The notes under the pieces were generated by a model. The model saw nothing but the letters and a program-made list of their open reading frames with translations. It made no database searches and had not been told where the DNA came from. From the NCBI GenBank assembly GCA_937967705.1, contig CALCJG010000306.1, positions 1-16,342 of the forward strand: a stretch of 16,342 nucleotides of DNA, written 5' to 3'. How positions within the stretch are numbered: position 1 is the first letter of the stretch; the number at the start of each line of letters is the position of its first letter. Made by a program: the position numbers and the translations under genes. This document shows positions 7,462-14,744 of this stretch, piece by piece. The DNA is from an uncultured Spirochaetia bacterium. GTDB lineage: Bacteria; Spirochaetota; UBA4802; JAGODF01.

Positions 7462-7489
7462 CCGGAGACCGAAGTCTCTCGGTCTCCGG
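7462..7489. terminator. GC-rich hairpin between convergent genes
   Basis: CCGGAGACCGA pairs perfectly with TCGGTCTCCGG around a six-base loop, an 11-bp stem placed between the stops of the START gene and mgtE. Neither side has a run of T, so it is not a classic intrinsic terminator; it may still end or protect both transcripts. Confidence 0.5.
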
Positions 7490-7502
7490 TCAGCGGAAGG
7501 GG

Positions 7503-8882
7503 TCAGAGCAGGCGGCCTTTCAGAATCCAGTAGGCCACATTGAAGTAAATAACCAGACCCGAAACGTCCACCAGCGTGGCCACAAAAGGGGCCGAGGATG
7601 TGGCCGGGTCCAAGCCCACCCGTTTCAGCAGAAAGGGAAGCATCGAGCCGGCCAGGGTCCCCCACATGACAACCCCTACAAGCGAAAGGGCCACCGTTAC
7701 CGCAATCAGAAGCCATTCCGGGCCGTACATCCCTGAAAAGGACTGCCACAGGGAGATACGGGCGAAACCGATGATACCCAGTATGATCCCGAGGAAAAAA
7801 CCGGAAAAAACCTCCCGGCGCATGATTCGCCACCAGTCCCTCAGTCCGAACTCCCCCACCGCCAGGCTGCGTATGATAAGCGTTGTGGCCTGGGAGCCAG
7901 AGTTGCCTCCGCTGGAGATGATGAGCGGAACAAACAGGGCCAGCACCACCGCCCGGGCGATCTCCTTCTCATAGTAGGCCATGGCCGAGGCCGTCAGCAT
8001 CTCTCCCAGAAAGAGAACCACCAGCCAGCTTGCCCTTTTGCGTATTATACTCACGAGGGAACTGCTGAGATAAGGCTCATCCAGAGCCTCCATACCTCCC
8101 AGTTTATGGATATCCCGGGTAGCTTCGGCTTCCGCGACATCGAGCACGTCATCCAGGGTGACTATCCCCACCAGATATCCCTCGGAATCCAGCACCGGGA
8201 GGGCATAATGGTCGTATTTTTTAAATACCGCCACCGCCGTCTCCTCGTCATCCGTGGCCAGGAGGCTGACGAATTTGTGATCCATGAGGCTTTTGATCTT
8301 CCGGTTGGGTGAGGACAGAAGCATCTGTCGCATCTTTATGTCGTCGATCAGCCGGCCCATCTTGTCCACCACATAGATCATGTTGAGGGTCTCGCTGTCG
8401 TGACCGTGCGTGCGGACATGGGACAGGACCCTACGAATGGTCATATCCGGGGGGACCGCGATGTAATCCGGTGTCATGAGGCGCCCGATGCTTCCCTCGG
8501 GATATCCCAGGAGGGAGCGGGCGATCTCCTGCTCTTCCCGGGAAAGAAGCGTGAGAAACTGCTTTACGGCAGCCGGGGGCAGTTCCTCCAGGAGGGCGGT
8601 TCTATCGTCCGGTGACATCTCATTGAGTATACCGGCTATCTCCTTCTGCCCCATGGCCTTGAGCAAGTTCATCTGCACCTCGAGATCCAGATGCTCAAAG
8701 GTCTCTGTGGAAAGCCTTCGAGGGAGCAGACGGAACACGACGACCTGCTGATCCCGGGGGATCTCGGACAGGAGTTCCGCCAGGTCGGCAGCGGTCCATT
8801 CCCCGAAGATTTCCCTAAGCAGGGAAAAGTCTTTTTGCTCGATGAGCTCGTGAATTTCCGGCTGTAACAGCGAACCGTACAT
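7503..8882 (-). CDS. mgtE: Magnesium channel/transporter MgtE
   Basis: A 459-residue protein of full family length. The N-terminal helical domain covers about 1-130 (repeats such as EIPRDQQVVVFRLLP and EMSPDDRTALLEELP). Two CBS domains cover about 135-255 (ending LVGIVTLDDVLDVAEAEAT). A plug helix follows, then five membrane helices from about 283 to the end. The pore signatures are present: PLIISSGGNSGSQATTLI (319-336) and the last-helix segment VATLVDVSGLVIYF, where Asp439 corresponds to the pore Asp (D432) of Thermus MgtE. The cytosolic domains sense magnesium and close the pore when it is plentiful. The start is ATG 8882 with a weak AAGG site. The leader is short, about 40 bases, with no sign of an M-box riboswitch. 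Monocistronic. Confidence 0.97.
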   Translation of the reverse strand: MYGSLLQPEIHELIEQKDFSLLREIFGEWTAADLAELLSEIPRDQQVVVFRLLPRRLSTETFEHLDLEVQMNLLKAMGQKEIAGILNEMSPDDRTALLEELPPAAVKQFLTLLSREEQEIARSLLGYPEGSIGRLMTPDYIAVPPDMTIRRVLSHVRTHGHDSETLNMIYVVDKMGRLIDDIKMRQMLLSSPNRKIKSLMDHKFVSLLATDDEETAVAVFKKYDHYALPVLDSEGYLVGIVTLDDVLDVAEAEATRDIHKLGGMEALDEPYLSSSLVSIIRKRASWLVVLFLGEMLTASAMAYYEKEIARAVVLALFVPLIISSGGNSGSQATTLIIRSLAVGEFGLRDWWRIMRREVFSGFFLGIILGIIGFARISLWQSFSGMYGPEWLLIAVTVALSLVGVVMWGTLAGSMLPFLLKRVGLDPATSSAPFVATLVDVSGLVIYFNVAYWILKGRLL

Positions 8883-8930
8883 AATCTAAACCTTCAGAAC
8901 CATCCTTATAAAATAAAAGAAGAATGCATA

Positions 8931-8958
8931 ATTATTGGCAGGTAAAGCATTAATTCAA
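8931..8958 (-). promoter_or_regulatory. Likely promoter of mgtE
   Basis: On the minus strand TTGAAT (8958-8953), 16 bases, then AATAAT (8936-8931), five of six matches in the -10 box. Transcription would start near 8924, about 40 bases before the mgtE ATG, in an AT-rich stretch. Confidence 0.45.
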
Positions 8959-8995
8959 TGAAAAGTCAGGAAGGATAAAAGGGAAAAGGAAAAAA

Positions 8996-9033
8996 TCAAT
9001 AAAAAAAAGCCCATATGGGCTTTTTTTTATTGA
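8996..9033. repeat. Perfect 38-bp palindrome resembling a bidirectional terminator
   Basis: Each arm is TCAAT, eight A, then GCCC and AT (or its complement), and every base pairs across the centre between 9014 and 9015. In RNA from either strand it makes a GCCC/GGGC stem with a four-base loop, flanked by A8 before and U8 after, which is the layout of an intrinsic terminator in both directions. It lies between two divergent genes, so it ends neither of them. Its right end overlaps the -35 box of the LruC gene by four bases. Confidence 0.75.
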
Positions 9034-9058
9034 CGAATTTTCCTTCTTTCTATATACT
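9030..9058 (+). promoter_or_regulatory. Sigma-70-type promoter of the LruC lipoprotein gene
   Basis: TTGACG (9030-9035), 17 bases, then TATACT (9053-9058); five of six matches in each box with ideal spacing. Transcription should start near 9065, giving a leader of about 35 bases with AGGAGGTG before the ATG. Confidence 0.75.
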
Positions 9059-9099
9059 ATCTACAGCAAGGATACGTTCAAACACTCAGGAGGTGTGAA

Positions 9100-10455
9100 A
9101 TGATAGGTAAATTAAGGACTCTTTTGGTGATATATGCGATACTCGCATTATCTGTTTTCGCCCTCAACGGTTGCGGTGGAGGCGGCGGTGGCGCAACAGC
9201 GGACATCCCCAATGTAACCTCGGGAACCGTAACAGCCGATGACGGGAGCGGACCCGCAGTGACCCAGGAGATCAGCGACGAGTCCGCCACGGACAAAGAC
9301 TTCGATTACAACACAACAACCAACGTGGAACTGGCGCTGACCATACTGGATATGGATACGGAACAGGCCATTCCCCAGACGGTCATCACGGTCTATGACG
9401 AGAAAGGGGACGTGATCACCAGCGGTACTACCAATTCCTCGGGCTATGCCCTGCTCAACGTCGCTTCGGAAATCGCCAACGGCAGCGTGACGGTGGTTTT
9501 TAAACACGACAATTACGGCGAGTACAAGATCGTGGTGGATAACATCAAGAAACTGGCCTCCATAGACCGGAAAATCAAGATGAAAAAGAAGAAAACCGAA
9601 CCGGTTAAACCTCTGGATACCGACGGAGACGGTGTGGCGGACGCAGACGATGAATTTCCCAATGATGCCGCTCTTGCGAAGAAAGTCAAGGGGGAATACA
9701 CCCTGGTTTTCGAAGACCTCTACCCCAATAAAGGAGATGCGGACTTCAATGACGCCGTTGTCAAGATGACCATCACGGAATACATCAACGCACAGAATCA
9801 GGTGGCCAAGATCAACATCACGGCTCAGGCCATCGCCAGCGGCGCCGGCTACAACAATCAGTTCGGAATCAACGTGCTGGGCAAGGAATACATGCTGATC
9901 AGCAACTTCAAGAATGATCTGAACAACAAGTGGAACGCCAAGAAGAACGAGAAGAAAGCGGCCCCGGGTCCTGTCCATTCCCAGGACATCGTACTGGATA
10001 CCCCGGCGGACAGGAATCAGCTGGCCCCCATGCCCTATGATCCCTTCCTGGTCCCCAATGGCGTCAACATCGGGCGGAAGAACGGCGAAGTGCATCTCAC
10101 CTTCGTGAAGAGTTCCTTCAAGGGCAAAGTAAAAGACACCGACGGTTTCCCCTGGGCCCTCGTGGTTCCCGGCAACTGGGCCTGGCCTTATGAGAATGTG
10201 GATATCCGCAAGGCCTATCCCACTTTTAAAACCTGGTATGAATCCAACGGTAAAGAGGCCACAGACTGGTATCTGAATCCGGATGTCAGCCAGGTTTATC
10301 CCTATTATGATGAGGCTTCCTCTCTGACAGCCTATCTGATTGGAACGCGCACAGGGAACCGGGTGCTCGTCATCATCGCCCTCATCGCGGTGGGAACGGT
10401 CATCGGGGGTCTCTACTTCTGGAACAGAAAACGCTATAACGCTACAGGCCGTTGA
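9100..10455 (+). CDS. LruC-domain lipoprotein with a C-terminal membrane helix
   Basis: A 451-residue protein. A lipoprotein signal ends in ALNGC, with the acylated Cys at 25, followed by a run of six glycines. A beta-sandwich-like region (about 75-160, TVITVYDEKGDVITSGTTN) and a lysine-rich linker (KIKMKKKKTEPVK) come next. DTDGDGVADADDEFPND (173-189) is a thrombospondin type 3-like calcium-binding repeat. The LruC domain runs from about 198 to 415, including FEDLYPNKGDADFNDAVV and the late FPWALVVPGNWAWPYENVDIRKAYP. The domain was named for a Leptospira surface antigen but is widespread. Oddly, the end (about 422-441, then NRKRYNATGR) is a hydrophobic helix with a basic tail, so both ends could be membrane-anchored. 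AGGAGGTG lies five bases before the ATG. Alone in its transcription unit. Molecular role unknown. Confidence 0.85.
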   Translation: MIGKLRTLLVIYAILALSVFALNGCGGGGGGATADIPNVTSGTVTADDGSGPAVTQEISDESATDKDFDYNTTTNVELALTILDMDTEQAIPQTVITVYDEKGDVITSGTTNSSGYALLNVASEIANGSVTVVFKHDNYGEYKIVVDNIKKLASIDRKIKMKKKKTEPVKPLDTDGDGVADADDEFPNDAALAKKVKGEYTLVFEDLYPNKGDADFNDAVVKMTITEYINAQNQVAKINITAQAIASGAGYNNQFGINVLGKEYMLISNFKNDLNNKWNAKKNEKKAAPGPVHSQDIVLDTPADRNQLAPMPYDPFLVPNGVNIGRKNGEVHLTFVKSSFKGKVKDTDGFPWALVVPGNWAWPYENVDIRKAYPTFKTWYESNGKEATDWYLNPDVSQVYPYYDEASSLTAYLIGTRTGNRVLVIIALIAVGTVIGGLYFWNRKRYNATGR

Positions 10456-10481
10456 GCATAAACATCAACCTTGCGCCTTTC

Positions 10482-10514
10482 AAACCCGCTTTTTCAAGCG
10501 GGTTTCTTTTTTTT
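10482..10514 (+). terminator. Intrinsic terminator of the LruC gene
   Basis: AAACCCGCTT pairs perfectly with AAGCGGGTTT around a TTTC loop, followed by C and eight T. It starts 26 bases after the LruC stop. The T run overlaps the stop codon of the opposing oxidoreductase gene, so that gene ends inside the terminator. Confidence 0.92.
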
Positions 10515-11565
10515 ACAGGAGAGCGGCCAGATGGGCCGCCAGGGCCGGCGCAGCGGTTAGGCCTGGAGATTCTATACCCAGAAGATGGATCACATTGTCC
10601 GGCTTCCGGATGATCACAAAATCGTCACATCGCTCTTCCCCTTTATAGGCCCGGGGCCGGTTGCCAGAAAAGCCCTCATGTATCTCGATCGCCTCATAGG
10701 AGGCGAGAGTGAGCACATCCCTCAGCTCCCTTTCAAAAACCTCCCGGGGGGTTTCCACCGAGTAGTCCCCCTTGCCCCGGGAGGAATGCTCCGAGGGACC
10801 GATGAGCACCTCGCGGCCGAAGGTGGGTGTAAAATGAATCCCCAGGGTGTTGAGCTCCCTGTTGGGCAGGGGATAGATGGGCACCTCCAACGGAAAGGTA
10901 AGGGTACAGTAGTAATCCCCTTTTAGGGGAATCACACGGTAGTCCTCCAGCCCGGAACCGGAAGCCAGATCGTCGGCATAAAGCCCCGCTGCATTGATCA
11001 TCACATCTCCTTCAATGTACCCCCGGTCCGTTTCCACACCCCCGGAGTCGACGCCCAGCGCCCGGCAGCCGCACAGCACCGTGACATCGGCCTGATAGAG
11101 CAGACCTTTAAGAATCGTGAGATATTCGGAGGCATCCAGTATACCCGTGGAGGAGGAAAAAAGGGCGCTGCTGCACCGTATGAAGGGGGCTTCGCGGGTC
11201 ACCTCCTCCGGCAGGACGCGCTCCATGCCGGGTACACCGTTGGCCAGGGCGTTCTGAAAAAGCTTTTCCAGATCCTCGTCCTCACGCCCTCCCTTGGAGA
11301 TGATGTACTTGCCCGTCGGACGGAAGGGCACATCATGTCTGGCAAAAAACTCCCTTGATCGGGCGTTTCCCTCCACGCAGAGCCGAGCCTTCAGGGAATC
11401 CCGCCGGTAATAGATGCCCGCATGGAGCACACCGCTGTTGCGTGTTGAGGTCTCCTGCCCCAGCCGCGGATTCTTTTCCAGAAGGAATACCTCGTTTTTC
11501 CTGCCGGCAAAATGCAGGGCCACGTGGCATCCCACCACCCCGCCGCCGACGACAATCACTCTCAT
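10513..11565 (-). CDS. lhgO: FAD-dependent oxidoreductase, L-2-hydroxyglutarate oxidase/dehydrogenase-like
   Basis: A 350-residue protein of the DAO superfamily. The N-terminus has the FAD dinucleotide motif VVGGGVVG (Gly7, Gly9, Gly12), then the STRNSGVLHAGIYY segment (about 40-53) diagnostic of the LhgO/L2HGDH family, and later LGIHFTPTFGREVLIGP and a C-terminal GIESPGLTAAPALA FAD-contact loop. The family oxidises L-2-hydroxyglutarate to 2-oxoglutarate and passes electrons to quinones. It is shorter than E. coli LhgO (about 420), so related 2-hydroxy- or amino-acid substrates cannot be excluded. Its ATG overlaps the stop of the J-domain gene by one base (TAATG), so translation is probably coupled. 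No membrane helix is seen. Confidence 0.8.
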   Translation of the reverse strand: MRVIVVGGGVVGCHVALHFAGRKNEVFLLEKNPRLGQETSTRNSGVLHAGIYYRRDSLKARLCVEGNARSREFFARHDVPFRPTGKYIISKGGREDEDLEKLFQNALANGVPGMERVLPEEVTREAPFIRCSSALFSSSTGILDASEYLTILKGLLYQADVTVLCGCRALGVDSGGVETDRGYIEGDVMINAAGLYADDLASGSGLEDYRVIPLKGDYYCTLTFPLEVPIYPLPNRELNTLGIHFTPTFGREVLIGPSEHSSRGKGDYSVETPREVFERELRDVLTLASYEAIEIHEGFSGNRPRAYKGEERCDDFVIIRKPDNVIHLLGIESPGLTAAPALAAHLAALL

Positions 11566-12254
11566 TACCCCGCCCCCGCTCCCTTCTCCAGAATCATGAT
11601 CTTTATCTTCAGAGATTTCATGGTAAAACTCGTAAACCTGTCGGGTCTGGCCTCCATCAGGTCTATGTCTATCACCCTGCCGCTTTCCACTGGAGGCGTC
11701 ATCCTCACCTCCAGATGAGACACCGTTGATATGCGGCCCACCCCCTTGCAGGCGTAGCAGTCGGGATTCTGGCCCGTGCAGAGAGGGCAGTAGGTACGGG
11801 CCGGCAGCGCCACATAAGCCACCGCTCCCTTCTGGGCCTCCTCCCGGGTGAGGTAGATCTCCACATCCTGGCCGAAATTGAAGATCCGGTCCCTGTGGCG
11901 CATGCGGGGCGTGAGGAGGCGCGATTTCACTATATCCTTCAGGGAGGAGGAATAGCGTATTCTCTGCCGGGAAACGATGGAAAGTCCCTCCCGCGTCAGA
12001 TTTTTGGAATGGAAGAGCTGCCTGTCGTAATCCTGCCGGGTCACCTCGTCGATGAGGATCTTGTAGCCCTTGATGATGAGGTCGATTTTACCGATATCGG
12101 CGCTGGACTGCGGCCCCCTTATGTCCGGATGATACAGCTTCACGAGGTTCCGAAAGGCGTTACGGATGGCTTCCTGGTCCGCGTCATAGGGGATGCTGAA
12201 GATCCTGTAGAAATCGATGATGTTTCCGCTTTTGTCGGAATAGGGATTTTTCAA
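11565..12254 (-). CDS. J-domain (DnaJ-like) protein with one CxxC...CxxC zinc site
   Basis: A 229-residue co-chaperone-like protein. The J domain covers about 12-80, with the HPD motif (His42-Pro43-Asp44) needed to stimulate DnaK ATPase. After a basic linker (SRQRIRYSSSLKD) comes a beta-rich region with CPLC and CYACKGVG (Cys156, 159, 166, 169), one zinc centre where full DnaJ has two. There is no Gly/Phe region, so it is not the housekeeping DnaJ. The start is an uncommon TTG at 12254, with AGGA five bases upstream; an in-frame stop TAG lies above it and no ATG precedes the J domain. The gene overlaps the oxidoreductase by one base, suggesting a joint role or simply shared expression. The client is unknown. 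Confidence 0.85.
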   Translation of the reverse strand: MKNPYSDKSGNIIDFYRIFSIPYDADQEAIRNAFRNLVKLYHPDIRGPQSSADIGKIDLIIKGYKILIDEVTRQDYDRQLFHSKNLTREGLSIVSRQRIRYSSSLKDIVKSRLLTPRMRHRDRIFNFGQDVEIYLTREEAQKGAVAYVALPARTYCPLCTGQNPDCYACKGVGRISTVSHLEVRMTPPVESGRVIDIDLMEARPDRFTSFTMKSLKIKIMILEKGAGAG

Positions 12255-12371
12255 TGCCGTCCTGCCGAAAGACTCTTTTCCCGGATCCTAACAAAATTCA
12301 GCCCCTTTGACAACCCTTTTTCCCGGCATTGCAGATAAAGAGGACGGCTGCTCCCCCGGGGGGAAACTCTC
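12255..12371. other. Gap between the ahbD-like and J-domain genes
   Basis: This 117-base gap has no clear promoter. On the minus strand a run of G over the ahbD-like stop can pair with the C run at 12358-12363, a six-bp GC stem with an 11-base loop, without a following U tract. Whether the J-domain gene is part of the heme transcript is therefore open. Confidence 0.4.
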
Positions 12372-13436
12372 TTACCCCCCCATCCTTTTCGGGACATAGA
12401 CGCAGAAGGGCTCCTCCTGCATGCAATCCCCGCTCTCATAGTAAGCCCGGGCGCGGCAGCCGGCGCAAAAGGTTTTGTACTCGCACAGGCCGCATTTCCC
12501 CTTGAGACCGTCGAGATCCCGAAGACGGCCGAAGAGCTCCGACTCCTCCCATATTTTACCGAAGGGGATCTCCAACACGTTGCCCGCCACAAGAGGGAGG
12601 TATCCGCAGGGCTGAACGCCCCCCCTGTGGGATATGAAACAGACCCCCGTTCCCGCCAGACAGCCCCGGGTCATGGCCGCCATGCCGTCAGTCTCAAAGG
12701 TGATCTTTCTTCCCTCGGCCCTGGCCCGCTGGCGGATCACCCGGTAATAATGGGGAGCACAGGTGGCCTTGAGCTCGATGGGTACATCCCGGGACTTCTC
12801 GTAAAACCAGTTCAGCACCTCCTCATAGCGCTCCTTGGAGATCATGTCGGTTTCGGCGATCTCCACGCCGCACCCCACGGGCACCAGCATGAATATGTGG
12901 AGAGCCCGGGCCCCCTTCTCCAGAGAGAGTTTCAGGACGTCCTCGATCTCGTCAACGTTGCGCCGGGTGACGGTGGTATTGAACTGGAATTCCACCCCTT
13001 TCTTTTTCAGCAGTTCCGCCCCCCGGAGGGCCCGGGTGAAGGATCCCTCGATGCCCCGGAAGCTGTCATGGGATTCGGCTCCGCTCCCGTCGATGGAGAT
13101 GCTCACTCTCTGGAAACCGGCTTCCCGGATGCGTCCTGCCAGCGCCTCGTCGATCAGAGTCCCGTTCGTGGCCAGAGCCAGAGGGAAACCCTTCCCCCGG
13201 GCGTGAGCCGCCAGGTCGAAGAGGTCCTTCCGATAGAGGGGCTCTCCGCCCGTGAGTACGAGGATTGGCCTGGCAGTCTCAGCAATATCATCCATCACCC
13301 CCCTTATCTGATCCGTTGTGAGCTCGCCGCTGAACTCCTCCTCATCGGCATCCGCCCTGCAATGCCGGCATTTCAGATTGCACCTTTTGGTCAGCTCCCA
13401 GAAGATCAGACGGGGCACATTCATTCCCTTCATCAT
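12372..13436 (-). CDS. ahbD: Radical SAM/SPASM protein, AhbD/NirJ-like heme biosynthesis enzyme
   Basis: A 354-residue radical SAM protein. The opening RLIFWELTKRCNLKCRHCRADA places the cluster cysteines at 19, 23 and 26, and TGGEP lies at 62-66. The C-terminal SPASM part has cysteines at 259, 266, 277, 315, 318, 324, 327, 338 and 345, room for auxiliary clusters. The opening, the length and the ATCAPHYYR segment (about 225-233) fit AhbD, which decarboxylates Fe-coproporphyrin III to heme b in the siroheme-dependent route; AhbC, NirJ or another SPASM maturase are alternatives. The ATG overlaps the hemA stop (ATGA), so the two are translated together, strongly supporting a tetrapyrrole role. 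A second ATG follows at once, and the exact start is uncertain by a few codons. Confidence 0.7.
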   Translation of the reverse strand: MMKGMNVPRLIFWELTKRCNLKCRHCRADADEEEFSGELTTDQIRGVMDDIAETARPILVLTGGEPLYRKDLFDLAAHARGKGFPLALATNGTLIDEALAGRIREAGFQRVSISIDGSGAESHDSFRGIEGSFTRALRGAELLKKKGVEFQFNTTVTRRNVDEIEDVLKLSLEKGARALHIFMLVPVGCGVEIAETDMISKERYEEVLNWFYEKSRDVPIELKATCAPHYYRVIRQRARAEGRKITFETDGMAAMTRGCLAGTGVCFISHRGGVQPCGYLPLVAGNVLEIPFGKIWEESELFGRLRDLDGLKGKCGLCEYKTFCAGCRARAYYESGDCMQEEPFCVYVPKRMGG

Positions 13437-14743
13437 TTATCGAACAACTCCTCTATCAGTCTTGTTTTCTCCCTGATCCTCTCCCTGACATCATGACCTT
13501 TGTTCCCGCCGTCGGTGTACCTCTTCAGATGCATGATCGGGTTATGCAGGGTCTTGGTCATGATCTGATTGGTCAGATCTTCCACAATGCGGAAGTCCTC
13601 CTCGGAGAGGTGCTTCAGCCGTCGCTTGCGGTAACGCCTCAGCTCGGAATTCCTTATCTCGTCAAAGCGGTTTTGGATGCGCACGATCGCCGGTACCACC
13701 TCCAGCCCCTCATACCATTCCATGAATTCTGCAGTGTCTGATTCCACCAGTCGGCTCGCGATCTCCACTTCGTTCAGCCGGTTCTTTAAATTTTCGTCGG
13801 CAATCGATTCCAGGTCGTCCACGTTATAGAGAAAAATGTTCGGCAGGCTCTGGGCCGCGGGGTCAATGTTCCGGGGCACGGCGATGTCGATAAGGAACAG
13901 CGGCTGGTTGCCGCGGCGCCGGAGAGTCTCGCGGAGCATCTCCGATGTCAGGAGACATACCGGCGATGAGGCGGAGGTTATGATGATATCCATCTCGGCG
14001 GCACATGCTCCGATGTCCTCCAGGGGGATGATGTGGGCTTCCCGGTTGATCTCCAGGGCAATCCTCTCTGCGTTGTGCAGGGATCGGTTGGCGATGGTCA
14101 CATCCCCCACATTCTGCTTGGTGAAGTATTTCAGGATCAGCTCGCCCATCTCTCCGGCTCCCACCAGGAGGGCCTTCTTCTCCGACAGGTTGTCGTAGAT
14201 TTTCTTGGCCAGTTCCGTGGCGATATAGGCAATGGAAAGCGGGTTGTGCGCTATCTCCGTCTCCGTGCGGACCCTCTTGGCCGTCCTGAAGGCCTGATGG
14301 AAAAGCTTGTTAAGAACGATCCCCGTACGCTTCTTCTGTATGGAATGACGGTAGGCCTTTTTAACCTGGCTCAGAATCTCGTTTTCTCCCACCACCATAG
14401 AGTCCAGGGATGCCGCCACCTTCAGGAGATGCAAAACGGCATCCCGGGAATATTTCCTGTATATATGAGGCTCAAAAGATGCCCGGGAGAGGGAGGATAT
14501 CTCCTCCAGTATGCCCAGCAGGGTTTCCATGCTGCCGGGTACGTCCCGCACCGCGGCATAGATCTCCACGCGGTTGCAGGTGGAAACATAAACCAGTTCC
14601 TCGATGCCGGCACTTCCGGTCTTATCCAGGAACGAAGGGACCCTGTCATCGGGCAGGGAAAAGCATTCTCTCAGGTCGACGGGGGTCGTCTTGTGACTCA
14701 TCCCCACCATGATGATTTCCGATATTCTTCTTTCCTCTTTCAT
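13433..14743 (-). CDS. hemA: Glutamyl-tRNA reductase
   Basis: A 436-residue protein of normal family length that reduces glutamyl-tRNA(Glu) with NADPH to glutamate-1-semialdehyde, the first committed step of C5-pathway tetrapyrrole synthesis. The signatures are clear: VGMSHKTTPVDLRE (13-26), VSTCNRVEIYA with the catalytic Cys56, VVGENEILSQVKKAY for substrate recognition, the NADPH-binding LLVGAGEMGELI near 190, and a C-terminal dimerisation helix. The start lies one base after the hemX-like stop, with only a poor binding site, which suggests translational coupling. No hemC, hemB or hemL is next to it here. It is the middle gene of the hemX-hemA-ahbD unit. Confidence 0.98.
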   Translation of the reverse strand: MKEERRISEIIMVGMSHKTTPVDLRECFSLPDDRVPSFLDKTGSAGIEELVYVSTCNRVEIYAAVRDVPGSMETLLGILEEISSLSRASFEPHIYRKYSRDAVLHLLKVAASLDSMVVGENEILSQVKKAYRHSIQKKRTGIVLNKLFHQAFRTAKRVRTETEIAHNPLSIAYIATELAKKIYDNLSEKKALLVGAGEMGELILKYFTKQNVGDVTIANRSLHNAERIALEINREAHIIPLEDIGACAAEMDIIITSASSPVCLLTSEMLRETLRRRGNQPLFLIDIAVPRNIDPAAQSLPNIFLYNVDDLESIADENLKNRLNEVEIASRLVESDTAEFMEWYEGLEVVPAIVRIQNRFDEIRNSELRRYRKRRLKHLSEEDFRIVEDLTNQIMTKTLHNPIMHLKRYTDGGNKGHDVRERIREKTRLIEELFDK

Positions 14744-14744
14744 C

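Noticed and set aside
8883..8930. Possible magnesium riboswitch in the mgtE leader
   Set aside because: The predicted leader is about 40 bases, far too short for an M-box, and no stem pattern of that kind is visible.
9148..10095. Open frame of 315 codons on the minus strand inside the LruC gene
   Set aside because: It is antisense to a gene with a clear promoter, binding site, lipobox and domain, and its own translation matches no family.
12627..13496. Open frame of 289 codons on the plus strand over the ahbD-like gene and the hemA end
   Set aside because: Antisense to two firmly identified genes; no binding site or recognisable protein.
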